From: JBHYGK01 sp051859045
Lineage (GTDB): Bacteria > Pseudomonadota > Gammaproteobacteria > Xanthomonadales > Xanthomonadaceae
Direction: 5' to 3'
Length of the DNA stretch: 30,292 nt
NCBI GenBank assembly: GCA_051859045.1
Contig: JBHYGK010000027.1
Location: 1-30,292 of the forward strand
Every line of letters begins with the position of its first letter. The stretch's first letter is position 1. Both the position numbers and the translations under genes were made by a program. This document shows positions 6,701 through 13,426 of this stretch, one piece after another. The notes under the pieces were generated by a model. The model was not told the DNA's origin and did no database searches. It saw nothing but the letters and a program-made list of their open reading frames with translations.

Positions 6701-9383
6701 GTTGGTGGCCACGTCCGACGCCGGCCTCGCGGTGCAGTTCAGCTCCAACACGCCGGCGGTGTGCACGGTCACCCCTGGCGGCCTGCTGACGCTGGTCTCG
6801 CTGGGCCAGTGCAGCATCAACGCCGACCAGCCGGGCGATGCCGCGTGGCTGCCGGCGCCGCAGACCACCAACGTCTTCGACGTGGTGGCCGCGCCGCCGG
6901 GCGCGCCGACGGCCGTGGTGGCCACGGCGGGCGCGGGCCAGGCCAGCGTGGCCTTCCTCGCGCCGGCGTTCACCGGCGGCGTGGCGATCACGGGCTACAC
7001 GGTCACCGCGAGCCCCGGCGGCGCCAGCGCCTCGGGCGCGGCCTCGCCGATCGTGGTGCCGGGCCTCGTCGACGGCACGCCGTACACCTTCACCGTGCGC
7101 GCCACGAATGCCGTGGGCCAGGGCCCCGCCTCGACGGCATCGACCGCGGTGACCCCGAACACCCCGCTGCAGGTGGCCAACGTGGCGCTGGCGGTGGGCT
7201 ATGGCGCCGGCGCGACGCCGGCCACGCTGGCGATCAGCGGCGCGCCCGCCGCGACCTCGGCGGAGGTGGTGTCGCCGCCGGCGCACGGCACGGCCGTGGC
7301 GACCGGTGCGGGCATCACCTACCAGCCGGCCGCCGGCTATGCCGGTCCGGACAGCTTCACCTACCGCGCGTCGAACGGCCTGAGCACCTCGGGCGTGGCG
7401 ACGGTGAGCGTCACCATCGGCGCGCCGAGCATCGCGGTGGACACCGCCAGCCTGCCCGACGGCGCGCTCGGCGTGGCCTACGCGCAGGCGCTCGGCGCCA
7501 GCGGCGGCGCCGCGCCGTACGCGTGGACGCTGGACGCCGGCGCGCTGCCGTCCGGCGTGACGCTGGCGGCCAACGGCCAGCTCGCGGGCATGCCGGCGCA
7601 GGCGGGCAGCTTCGCGTTCACCGTCCGCGCCACCGACGCCAGCACCGGCACCGGCCCGTTCAGCGCCACCCGCGCGCTGACGCTGCAGGTCGGCCAGGGC
7701 GCGCAGGCGATCAGCGCGTTCATCGCGACCCCGGCCGCGCCGAGCTTCTCGGCGGGCGGCACGTTCGCGCTGTCGGCCACCGGCGGCGCCTCCGGCCAGC
7801 CGGTGGTGTTCGCCAGCCTGACCCCGGCCACGTGCTCGGTGTCGGGCGCCACGGCCACCACGCTGGCGGCCGGCCCGTGCCGGATCAGCGCCAACCAGGC
7901 CGGCGACGCCAACTACACCGCGGCGCCGCAGCAGGTGCTCGAGGTGGCGATCGGCGTGGGCACGCCGACCCTGGCCTGGCCGGCCACGATCGCGAAGGTG
8001 CTGGGCGACGCGGCCTTCGACCTGGTCGATCCGACCAGCCCGAGCCCGGGCGCGTTCACCTTCGCCAGCGCCGACCCGGCGGTGGCGACGGTCAGCGGCC
8101 GCACGGTCACCGTCGTCGGCACCGGCACCACCACGCTCACCGCCACCCAGGCCGCGACCGGCAACTACGCGGGCGCCAGCGTCACGCTGAGCCTGGTGGT
8201 CGACGACCTGCCGGATCCGACCACCGACGGCGAGGTGGTGGCGGGCCTGCAGGCGCAGGTCGACGCCGCGATGCGCCTGGCCGAGGTGCAGTCGGGCAAC
8301 ATCCACGACCGCCTGCGCCAGCTGCGCGCGGGCGCCAACGGCTCGAGCAACGGGCTGCGCCTGGCCTACCAGGGCGACGCGCGCCAGCCCGGCGCCTCGG
8401 TGCCCATGGGCGGCCGCGGCGCGGTGCCGAGCCTGCCCGAGGGCTGGGGCGTCTGGGCGGCGGGCACGCTGCGGGTGGGCGAGCGCGGGCCGGACGGGTT
8501 CGTGCGCGGCATGGACCTGTCCTCCGACGGCCTGACCATCGGCCTCGACCGCGCGCTGTCGGACCGCGTGCTGGTGGGCCTCGCATTGGGCGCGGGCGGC
8601 AGCGACAGCGAGGCGCAGGACTCGGCCTCGCGGGTCGACGCGCGCCAGCGCACGCTGGCCGTCTACGGCCTGTGGCGGGCCGGCGAGCACCTGTTCATCG
8701 ACGGCCTGCTGGCCAGCGGCCGGCTGGACTACGACCTGCGCCGCTACAGCGCGCAGGCCGACGCGGTGGGCCTCGGCCAGCGCGACGGCGACCAGCGCTT
8801 CGGCGCGCTGACCGTGGGCTGGGAGCAGGGCGGCGAGCGCGCGCGCTACACCGGCTACGGCCGCCTCGACCTGCACCGCGGCACGCTCGACGCCTACGCC
8901 GAGACTGGCCTGGGCATGTACGGCCTGGAGGTGGGCGAGCAGGACCTCGAGCACCGCGCGCTGGCGCTGGGCCTCGAGGGCCGGCACCAGCTCGGGGGCG
9001 AGGCCGGCGGCGCGCGCTGGTCGCCGTTCTGGCGGGTGGAGTACAGCGAGGCGATCGACGGCGGCAGCGACGTGCTGCTGCGCTACGCCGGCCGCGCCCA
9101 GGACTACGCGCTGTCGCTCGACCGCTATGGCGACCACGCGCTCGGCCTGGGCGTGGGCGTCGACGTCGCCTTCGGCCGCGGCTGGACCTTCTCGCTGCTG
9201 TTCGACCACCGCCGCGCGGCGGGCGACCTGCGCGAGTCGGGCATCGGGCTGCGCATCGGCTACGGCGGCCAGGCCGCCGCGCCGGGCCAGGCGGTGATCG
9301 ACGACGAGGCGGTGCGCGAGGAGGCGTGCCGCCGCGGGGCCGCGTGCCGCCGCCGCGTGGGGCCGCCGAACGCGCGGCCCTGA
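3768..9383 (+). CDS. Autotransporter with FN3 / cysteine-pair repeat passenger
   Basis: A 1871-residue type Va secretion protein. Start ATG 3768 gives a clean signal peptide (residues 1-27, ending APAAHA before ANG). Next come an unrecognised N-terminal domain (about 28-204), a cadherin-like domain (about 205-300), Ig-like segments (to about 520), then four FN3 units alternating with beta units that each hold a Cys pair. A cadherin-like/tandem-95-type domain, a He_PIG-like domain (GALPSGVTLAANGQLAGMP), a fourth Cys-pair unit and a Big-like domain follow. A helix (VDAAMRLAEVQSGNIHDRLRQ) leads into a C-terminal autotransporter barrel at about 1559-1833. Role inferred: surface adhesin or stalk. 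Odd points: the barrel is followed by about 36 charged residues with two Cys, so the usual terminal aromatic residue is absent. The adjacent frame and antisense ORFs are shadows. Confidence 0.88.
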   Translation: MSIVHASRLRAAGALLLAALCAPAAHAANGTLIYSVDSGLGDGVASDGDAGSTNLPGIEIQVRNISDAGGTPLPAIHYRDDGWFFTSYRALTYDDGTNNPWKGMSIRSADGSEFRLGSFSYLNWGEGFPGMAQVVGYRNGSQVATQSFDPYDAGFNPKTITLNSGFNDVDDVRLVMLSAGAMGTFESWHSINDIVIADAVPAAQAPTDIALSASTVNQSAPLNATVGTLSTTDANAGDTHTYTLVSGAGDADNASFNISGTTLRATTPSALAQGSRSVRLRTTDQGGLSHEEAFTITVVDDVAPTVTAGNIAISGATGTAGAYRIGDTVTATWNDTAGGDNNADTITGVTVDFSQFGGGVAVAASNSADTWTASYTLVAGGIEAGSRYVAVRATDDASNATTRNGNPTATVDTVAPAATQVVLAAVTPASATSVDWIADFNNTVSNVSVDDFQLTATGSATGTLSAVSSPAGSSITVSVTDITGDGSLRVDLRAATDITDASGNAGPAARTGAVHTVAIPTAPDAPGIGAATPADGEVSVAFTAPADDGGSAVTGYTVTASPGGAVGTGAASPIVVQGLTNGTPYTFTVTATNAIGTSLPSGASAAATPKGAQLITFASPGARDFGTAPTLSATASSGLAVTFSSTTTGVCTITSGGTLSFVTAGTCTIAADQAGDAVWSAATRVSQTFTVNAVAPGAPTIGTASPANTSASVGFTAPASTGGVALSSYTVTASPGGATGTGASAPITVSGLTNGVAYTFTVTATNAAALTGPASAASNAVTPASPQTITFNPPGTQVFGTAPTLGASASSGLAVTFASTTSSVCTITSGGTLTFLTAGTCSIVASQAGDASWQPAATVTRTFAVTAVAPGAPSNVVANPGDTQASVSFSPPGNTGGSSVLGYIVTVSPADVVPVAGAASPIVITGLTNGVAYTFTVEAETVAGVGPPSSPSAPVTPRALQTVVFANPGPQPFGTSPTLVATSDAGLAVQFSSNTPAVCTVTPGGLLTLVSLGQCSINADQPGDAAWLPAPQTTNVFDVVAAPPGAPTAVVATAGAGQASVAFLAPAFTGGVAITGYTVTASPGGASASGAASPIVVPGLVDGTPYTFTVRATNAVGQGPASTASTAVTPNTPLQVANVALAVGYGAGATPATLAISGAPAATSAEVVSPPAHGTAVATGAGITYQPAAGYAGPDSFTYRASNGLSTSGVATVSVTIGAPSIAVDTASLPDGALGVAYAQALGASGGAAPYAWTLDAGALPSGVTLAANGQLAGMPAQAGSFAFTVRATDASTGTGPFSATRALTLQVGQGAQAISAFIATPAAPSFSAGGTFALSATGGASGQPVVFASLTPATCSVSGATATTLAAGPCRISANQAGDANYTAAPQQVLEVAIGVGTPTLAWPATIAKVLGDAAFDLVDPTSPSPGAFTFASADPAVATVSGRTVTVVGTGTTTLTATQAATGNYAGASVTLSLVVDDLPDPTTDGEVVAGLQAQVDAAMRLAEVQSGNIHDRLRQLRAGANGSSNGLRLAYQGDARQPGASVPMGGRGAVPSLPEGWGVWAAGTLRVGERGPDGFVRGMDLSSDGLTIGLDRALSDRVLVGLALGAGGSDSEAQDSASRVDARQRTLAVYGLWRAGEHLFIDGLLASGRLDYDLRRYSAQADAVGLGQRDGDQRFGALTVGWEQGGERARYTGYGRLDLHRGTLDAYAETGLGMYGLEVGEQDLEHRALALGLEGRHQLGGEAGGARWSPFWRVEYSEAIDGGSDVLLRYAGRAQDYALSLDRYGDHALGLGVGVDVAFGRGWTFSLLFDHRRAAGDLRESGIGLRIGYGGQAAAPGQAVIDDEAVREEACRRGAACRRRVGPPNARP
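5327..7160 (+). repeat. Four ~524-bp tandem coding units (FN3 plus Cys-pair domain)
   Basis: Within the autotransporter, units start near 5327, 5849, 6373 and 6897, a period of about 522-524 bases (174-175 residues). Each FN3 part carries the signature APGAP or DAPG, then GYTVTASPGG, ASPIVV.GL and YTFTV.ATNA. In the first three units this is followed by a beta domain with FGT.PTL.A and a pair of cysteines 16 residues apart. The fourth FN3 is followed by other domains, and a diverged Cys-pair unit reappears near 7707-7960. Similarity is visible in both DNA and protein, which indicates past duplication. Confidence 0.8.
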
Positions 9384-9409
9384 GGGCGGGCGGGACCGCC
9401 GGCCACGGT

Positions 9410-9441
9410 GACGCCCGCGCCTCGGCGCGGGCGTCGTCGTT
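9410..9441 (+). terminator. Intrinsic terminator after the autotransporter
   Basis: An 11-bp perfect stem (GACGCCCGCGC with GCGCGGGCGTC) encloses a CTCG loop and is followed by GTCGTTT. It starts 27 bases after the autotransporter stop. On the opposite strand the stem is followed by ACCGTGG, so it is expected to work only for the + strand gene and not for lpxH, which converges on it. Confidence 0.75.
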
Positions 9442-9473
9442 TCAGGACCCCGCCGGTTGCCCGGCGATCGCGC

Positions 9474-10214
9474 TCAGCGCAGCGGCAGCGCCTCGAGCGC
9501 CATGCCGTCGGCGTCCACCCGCAGCACCGAGCCCTGCGCGTACCAGTCGCCCAGCACCGCGCGCAGCCGCGTGCGGCCGCCGGCGCTGTGCACGTGCAGC
9601 GCGGGGCGGTGGGTGTGGCCGTGGATCATGTGGCCCACGCCGTAGTGCTCGAAGGTGGCCAGCACCGCCTCGGGGTTGGCGTCGACGATCGACTCGCCGC
9701 CGGCCGCGGCCATCACGCCCTGCTGGTGCTTCGCGCTGGCGGCGCGGGCCTGGGCCGCGAAGGCCTGGCGCGCGGCCAGCGGCTGGGCCAGGAAGCCGGC
9801 CTGCCAGGCCGGGTCGCGCACCTGGCGGCGGAAGGCCTGGTAGGCGACGTCGTCGGTGCACAGCGTGTCGCCGTGGGCGAGCAGGGTGGGGCGCCCGTAC
9901 AGCACCACCACGCAGGGATCCGGCAGCAGCCGCATCCCGCAGCGCGCCGCGTAGTCCGGTCCCACCAGGAAGTCGCGGTTGCCGCGCAGGAACGCCACCG
10001 GCACGCCGGCGTCGGAGAGCGCGCGCAGGCCCGCGGCGACCTCGGCGGCGAGCGCGGAGTCGTCGTCGTCGCCCACCCAGGCCTCGAACAGGTCGCCCAG
10101 CAGGTACAGCGCGTCGGCCGCGCGCGCCGGGCCGCGCAGGAAGTCCAGGAACAGCGCGGTGATCGCGGGGCGGGACGGATCGAGGTGGAGGTCGCTGGCG
10201 AACAGCATGCTCAT
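9474..10214 (-). CDS. lpxH: UDP-2,3-diacylglucosamine hydrolase LpxH
   Basis: A 246-residue peripheral membrane enzyme of lipid A synthesis that cleaves UDP-2,3-diacylglucosamine to lipid X and UMP. The calcineurin-like metallophosphoesterase motifs are complete: DLH at residues 8-10, GDLFEAWVGDD near 40-50, GNRDF near 79, a single His in LLAHGDT, and the closing HGHTH. Length fits the family (about 240-250). An alternative ATG two codons later (MLFASD) is possible. It lies 19 bases downstream of the cyclophilin gene on the same strand and is probably co-transcribed from its promoter; the lpxH-cyclophilin pairing is common in xanthomonads. No Shine-Dalgarno is evident in the short spacer. Confidence 0.96.
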   Translation of the reverse strand: MSMLFASDLHLDPSRPAITALFLDFLRGPARAADALYLLGDLFEAWVGDDDDSALAAEVAAGLRALSDAGVPVAFLRGNRDFLVGPDYAARCGMRLLPDPCVVVLYGRPTLLAHGDTLCTDDVAYQAFRRQVRDPAWQAGFLAQPLAARQAFAAQARAASAKHQQGVMAAAGGESIVDANPEAVLATFEHYGVGHMIHGHTHRPALHVHSAGGRTRLRAVLGDWYAQGSVLRVDADGMALEALPLR

Positions 10215-10233
10215 CGGGGGGCCGCCGCGCGGA

Positions 10234-10908
10234 TCAGCGCGCGGGGGCGGCGGCGGGCGCCGCGCCCGGCGCGAGGATCTCGGCGCGCTCGATCACCACC
10301 ATCGGCGTGGGCACCTCGCGCAGCTGCGGCGAGAGCTCGGTGGTGGGCAGGGCGCGCCAGCGGTCGACTACGTCCATGCCCTCGATGATCTCGGCGAAGA
10401 CGGTGTAGCCCGCGCGCTCGGCGGGGGCGTCGGCGGTCCAGTCGAAGCGGGTGTTGTCGACGACGTTGATGAAGAACTCGCTGGTGCCGGACTCGGCCAC
10501 GCCGGCGCGGCGGGCCAGGGCCACGGTGCCGCGCAGGTTCGACAGGCCGTCGCGGGCCTCGTGGGCCACCGGCGCGCGCACCGGCTTGGCCTGCAGGTCG
10601 AGGGTGGCCTTGCCGCCCTGCAGGATCGCGTCGGGGACGCCGCGGTGCAGGATGGTGCCGTTGTAGTGGCCGTCGCGGACGTACTGCAGGACGTTCTCGA
10701 CCGTGGCCGGCGCGCGGTCGGGGCGCAGCTGCAGCACGATGTCGCCCTGGTTGGTGCGCAGCGCCACCCGCGGCAGCGCCGGGTCGATCACCGGCTGGCC
10801 GAGGCCGGCGGCGGGGCGGTCCTCGGCCACCTGGGCGCGCGCGGAGGGCGCGGCGGCGGCGAGGGCGGTGGTCACGAGGGCGGCAGCAAGGCACAGGCGC
10901 GCGAACAT
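10234..10908 (-). CDS. Periplasmic cyclophilin-type peptidyl-prolyl isomerase
   Basis: A 224-residue protein with a signal peptide (MFARLCLAAALVTTALAAAAPSARA, cleavage about residue 25), so it acts in the periplasm. The cyclophilin domain (about 45-210) keeps VALRTNQGDIVLQL, the active-site LHRGVPDAILQGG with its catalytic Arg, and SEFFINVVDN. One departure is LHRG, where FHRV is usual. Role: cis-trans isomerisation of prolyl bonds during folding of exported proteins, PpiA-like. The tail is Ala/Pro-rich. It is the first gene of a probable two-gene operon with lpxH. GGAG about 8 bases before the ATG serves as ribosome binding site. Confidence 0.93.
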   Translation of the reverse strand: MFARLCLAAALVTTALAAAAPSARAQVAEDRPAAGLGQPVIDPALPRVALRTNQGDIVLQLRPDRAPATVENVLQYVRDGHYNGTILHRGVPDAILQGGKATLDLQAKPVRAPVAHEARDGLSNLRGTVALARRAGVAESGTSEFFINVVDNTRFDWTADAPAERAGYTVFAEIIEGMDVVDRWRALPTTELSPQLREVPTPMVVIERAEILAPGAAPAAAPAR

Positions 10909-10941
10909 CGCGGCACTCCGGGGTCGTTACGGGGAGCGCCC

Positions 10942-10970
10942 ATCGTACGGGGCGCGGCCCGGCCGGCCAA
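10942..10970 (-). promoter_or_regulatory. Sigma-70-type promoter for the cyclophilin-lpxH operon
   Basis: Read on the minus strand, TTGGCC (10970-10965) is followed by a 17-base spacer and TACGAT (10947-10942). The expected start of transcription is near 10935, giving a leader of about 27 bases that contains the GGAG ribosome binding site. The same TTGGCC -35 recurs before the bTHX gene. Confidence 0.6.
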
Positions 10971-11045
10971 GCGCGGCGGGGCGGGCGGCGCGGCGGCGTG
11001 CCCCGCCGCGGGGCCGCGGGGCACGACGCGGGGCCGCGCAGCGAC

Positions 11046-11051
11046 TAGAAT
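11046..11051 (+). promoter_or_regulatory. Probable -10 element of gltX
   Basis: TAGAAT lies 34 bases before the gltX ATG. A partial -35 (ACGACG, matching only the central GAC of TTGACA) sits 17 bases upstream at 11023-11028. A short leader of about 28 bases is predicted. Confidence 0.45.
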
Positions 11052-11085
11052 CCGCGCCCCGCCTTCCCTGCAGCGATCCCGCGCC

Positions 11086-12486
11086 ATGGCCGTCCGCACC
11101 CGCTTCGCCCCCAGCCCCACCGGTTACCTGCACATCGGCGGCGCGCGCACCGCGCTGTACTGCTGGCTGGAGGCCCGCCGCCGGGGCGGCGACTTCGTGC
11201 TGCGGATCGAGGACACCGACCGCGAGCGCAGCACCCAGGCCGCGGTGCAGGCGATCCTCGACGGCATGGCCTGGCTGGGCCTCGACGCCGACGAGGGCCC
11301 GATCTGCCAGACCCACCGGATGGAGCGCTACCACCAGGTGGCCTCCGAGCTGGTGCAGGCCGGCAAGGCCTACTACGCCTACGAGAGCAAGGAGGAGATC
11401 GAGGCGATGCGCGAGGCCGCGATGGCCGCCGGCCTGAAGCCGCGCTACGACGGCCGCGCCCGCGACCTCGGCCTCGAGCGCCGCGACGACCCCCACCGGG
11501 TGGTGCGCTTCAAGAACCCGCGCGAGGGCGCGGTGGTGTTCGACGACGCGGTCAAGGGCCGGATCGAGTGGGCCAACGCCGAGCTCGACGACCTGGTGAT
11601 GATCCGCAGCGACGACTACCCGACCTACAACTTCGCCGTCGTCGTCGACGACCTCGACATGCGCATCACCGAGGTCATCCGCGGCGACGACCACGTCAAC
11701 AACACCCCGCGCCAGATCAACCTCTACCACGCGCTCAACGCGCCGGTGCCGCGCTTCGCGCACCTGCCGATGATCCTCGGCGCCGACGGCACCAAGCTCA
11801 GCAAGCGCCACGGCGCGGTCAGCGTCATGCAGTACCGCGACGACGGCTACCTGCCGCACGCGCTGCTCAACTACCTGGTGCGGCTGGGCTGGTCGCACGG
11901 CGACCAGGAGATCTTCTCGCGCGAGCAGATGGTGGCGCTGTTCGACATCGCCGACGCCAACCAGTCCGCGGCGCGCTTCGACCTCGACAAGCTCGGCTGG
12001 CTCAACCAGCAGTACCTGAAGAACGACGACCCCGCCGAGGTGGCCCGCCATTTCGCCTGGCACCTCGAGCAGGCCGGCTACGACCTCGCCAGCGGCCCGG
12101 CCCCGGCCGACGTGGTGGTGGCCCTGCGCGACCGCGTGCAGACGCTCAAGGAGATGGCCGAGCGCGCGGCGGTCTGGTACCGCCCGATCCAAGCCTGGGA
12201 CGAGGCCGCGGTGGCCAAGCACCTCACCGCCGCCGCGCGCCCGGCCCTCGAGGCCGCGCACGCGGGCTTCGCGGCGCTGCCGGCCTGGACCCCGGACGCG
12301 ATCGGGGCGGCGCTGGGCGAGGTGGCCGCGGGGCTCGGCCTCGGCATGGGCAAGGTGGCCCAGCCGCTGCGCGTGGCGATGACCGGCACCCAGGTCTCGC
12401 CGGCGATCGAGCACACCGTCTACCTCGCCGGCCGCGGCCAGGCCCTGGCCCGCATCGAGGCCGCGCTGGCCCGGATCCCGGGCTGA
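11086..12486 (+). CDS. gltX: Glutamyl-tRNA synthetase
   Basis: A 466-residue class I aminoacyl-tRNA synthetase that charges tRNA-Glu. The start MAVRTRFAPSPTGYLHIGG places the HIGH-type motif (HIGG) at residues 16-19. The Rossmann fold continues with RIEDTDRERS, the KMSKS-type motif is KLSKR at 237-241, and GDDHVNNTPRQI marks the catalytic core. The C-terminal anticodon-binding domain has RVQTLKEMAERA and the closing AMTGTQVSPAI. Length and motifs match the discriminating bacterial GluRS, not the short GluQ-RS. The next gene starts 10 bases after the stop, so both are likely one transcript. Confidence 0.98.
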   Translation: MAVRTRFAPSPTGYLHIGGARTALYCWLEARRRGGDFVLRIEDTDRERSTQAAVQAILDGMAWLGLDADEGPICQTHRMERYHQVASELVQAGKAYYAYESKEEIEAMREAAMAAGLKPRYDGRARDLGLERRDDPHRVVRFKNPREGAVVFDDAVKGRIEWANAELDDLVMIRSDDYPTYNFAVVVDDLDMRITEVIRGDDHVNNTPRQINLYHALNAPVPRFAHLPMILGADGTKLSKRHGAVSVMQYRDDGYLPHALLNYLVRLGWSHGDQEIFSREQMVALFDIADANQSAARFDLDKLGWLNQQYLKNDDPAEVARHFAWHLEQAGYDLASGPAPADVVVALRDRVQTLKEMAERAAVWYRPIQAWDEAAVAKHLTAAARPALEAAHAGFAALPAWTPDAIGAALGEVAAGLGLGMGKVAQPLRVAMTGTQVSPAIEHTVYLAGRGQALARIEAALARIPG

Positions 12487-12496
12487 GGGCGCCGCG

Positions 12497-12853
12497 ATGG
12501 CCGCGGACTGGATGAACACCGAGCTGCAGGCGCTGGCGTGGACCGGCCTGCACATGAGCCCGTGGAAGATCATCGGGCTCACCGGCGCGCTGATGTTCGG
12601 CACCCGCTGGGTGGTGCAGTTCCTGGCCTCGCGCCGCGCCGGCCGCCCGGTCATCCCGCGGCTGTTCTGGTACATGAGCCTGGTGGGCAGCGCGATGACG
12701 CTGGCCTACTTCCTGTTCTCGCAGAAGCAGGACGCGGTGGGCGTGCTGCAGAACCTGTTCCCGGCCTTCACCGCCGCCTACAGCCTGTACCTCGACGTGC
12801 GCCACCACGGCTGGCGCCCGCGCCCGGACGCCGCGCCCGCGCCGCCACGCTGA
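12497..12853 (+). CDS. LAB_N-domain small membrane protein
   Basis: A 118-residue protein with three hydrophobic segments (about 24-42, 52-72 and 80-97). WKIIGLTGALMFGTRWVVQF, PRLFWYMSLVGSAMTLAYF and NLFPAFTAAYSLYLD match the lipid A biosynthesis N-terminal domain (LAB_N, PF07578), which in xanthomonads and others occurs either alone or fused to a glycosyltransferase. No catalytic domain is attached here. The stand-alone form has no firmly established function; a link to lipid A or lipid-linked sugar handling is inferred from the family. The C-terminus is Arg/Pro-rich and likely cytoplasmic. Confidence 0.85.
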   Translation: MAADWMNTELQALAWTGLHMSPWKIIGLTGALMFGTRWVVQFLASRRAGRPVIPRLFWYMSLVGSAMTLAYFLFSQKQDAVGVLQNLFPAFTAAYSLYLDVRHHGWRPRPDAAPAPPR

Positions 12854-12867
12854 ACCGCGCCCCCGGC

Positions 12868-12894
12868 GCCCGGGCGGCCCCGGCCCGCCCGGGC
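12868..12894 (+). other. GC hairpin downstream of the LAB_N gene
   Basis: A 10-bp stem GCCCGGGCGG/CCGCCCGGGC with a 7-base loop lies 14 bases after the stop. No T-run follows. Its last base is the first base of the proposed zur -35 (12894-12899), so it may act as a weak terminator or insulator in front of the zur promoter. Confidence 0.4.
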
Positions 12895-12928
12895 TGACCG
12901 CGGCGCGGGCATCGCTTAAGCTGCGGGC
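12894..12928 (+). promoter_or_regulatory. zur promoter predicted to give leaderless mRNA
   Basis: CTGACC (12894-12899), a 17-base spacer and TAAGCT (12917-12922) form a good sigma-70 promoter. Only six bases separate the -10 from the ATG at 12929, so transcription should begin at or within a base of the A of the start codon. There is accordingly no Shine-Dalgarno. Confidence 0.6.
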
Positions 12929-13426
12929 ATGCCCCGGATCACCCCCACGCACGACCCCCACGCCTGCCAGCACCCCGAGCACCACGTGCATGGCCCCGAC
13001 CAGTACGTCCGCGAGGTCGAGCGCGCCTGCGCCGAGCGCGGCCTGCGGCTGACCCCGATCCGCGCCCAGGTGCTGCGCCTGGTCGCCGACGCGGGCCGCC
13101 CGGTGAAGGCCTACGACCTGCTCGACCGGATGAAGCTCACCCGCGAGGGCGCCGCGCCGCCGACGGTCTACCGCGCGCTCGACTTCCTCGTCGAGCAGGG
13201 CTTCGTGCACCGGCTGGCCTCGATCAACGCCTTCGTCGGCTGCCATCACCCGCGCGAGGCCCAGCACCAGGCGCCGTTCCTGATCTGCGACGGCTGCCAG
13301 ACCGCGGTCGAGCTGGAAGACCCCACCATCGCCGCGCAGCTCGAGGCGCAGGCCCGCGCGCTCGGCTTCCAGCCCGCCGCCCAGACCCTCGAGGTGCACG
13401 GCCTGTGCGCGCGCTGCAGCGCCTGA
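12929..13426 (+). CDS. zur: Zinc uptake regulator Zur (Fur family)
   Basis: A 165-residue Fur-family repressor. The N-terminus is His-rich (HDPHACQHPEHHVHG, residues 8-22) and may bind extra metal. The winged-helix domain spans about 28-105 with LRLTPIRAQVLRLV and PPTVYRALDFLVEQGFVHR. The dimerisation/metal domain has the structural zinc pairs CDGC and CARC, plus GCHHPREAQHQAPF. This set, with CxxC twice and the His cluster after RLASINAFVGC, fits Zur better than Fur or PerR. Zur represses zinc import genes when zinc is plentiful. A ZnuD-like receptor lies 1.6 kb downstream. The M14 deacylase gene overlaps its 3' end by 22 bases. Confidence 0.9.
   Translation: MPRITPTHDPHACQHPEHHVHGPDQYVREVERACAERGLRLTPIRAQVLRLVADAGRPVKAYDLLDRMKLTREGAAPPTVYRALDFLVEQGFVHRLASINAFVGCHHPREAQHQAPFLICDGCQTAVELEDPTIAAQLEAQARALGFQPAAQTLEVHGLCARCSA

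Noticed and set aside
3621..9209. 1862-codon open frame antisense to the autotransporter
   Set aside because: It mirrors the + strand gene codon for codon. The product is Arg/Gly/Ala-biased with no recognisable domain, whereas the + strand protein has a signal peptide, repeats and a barrel. GC-rich third positions remove stops from the opposite strand.
10927..12675. 582-codon antisense frame over gltX
   Set aside because: A compositional shadow; gltX has all synthetase motifs in order.
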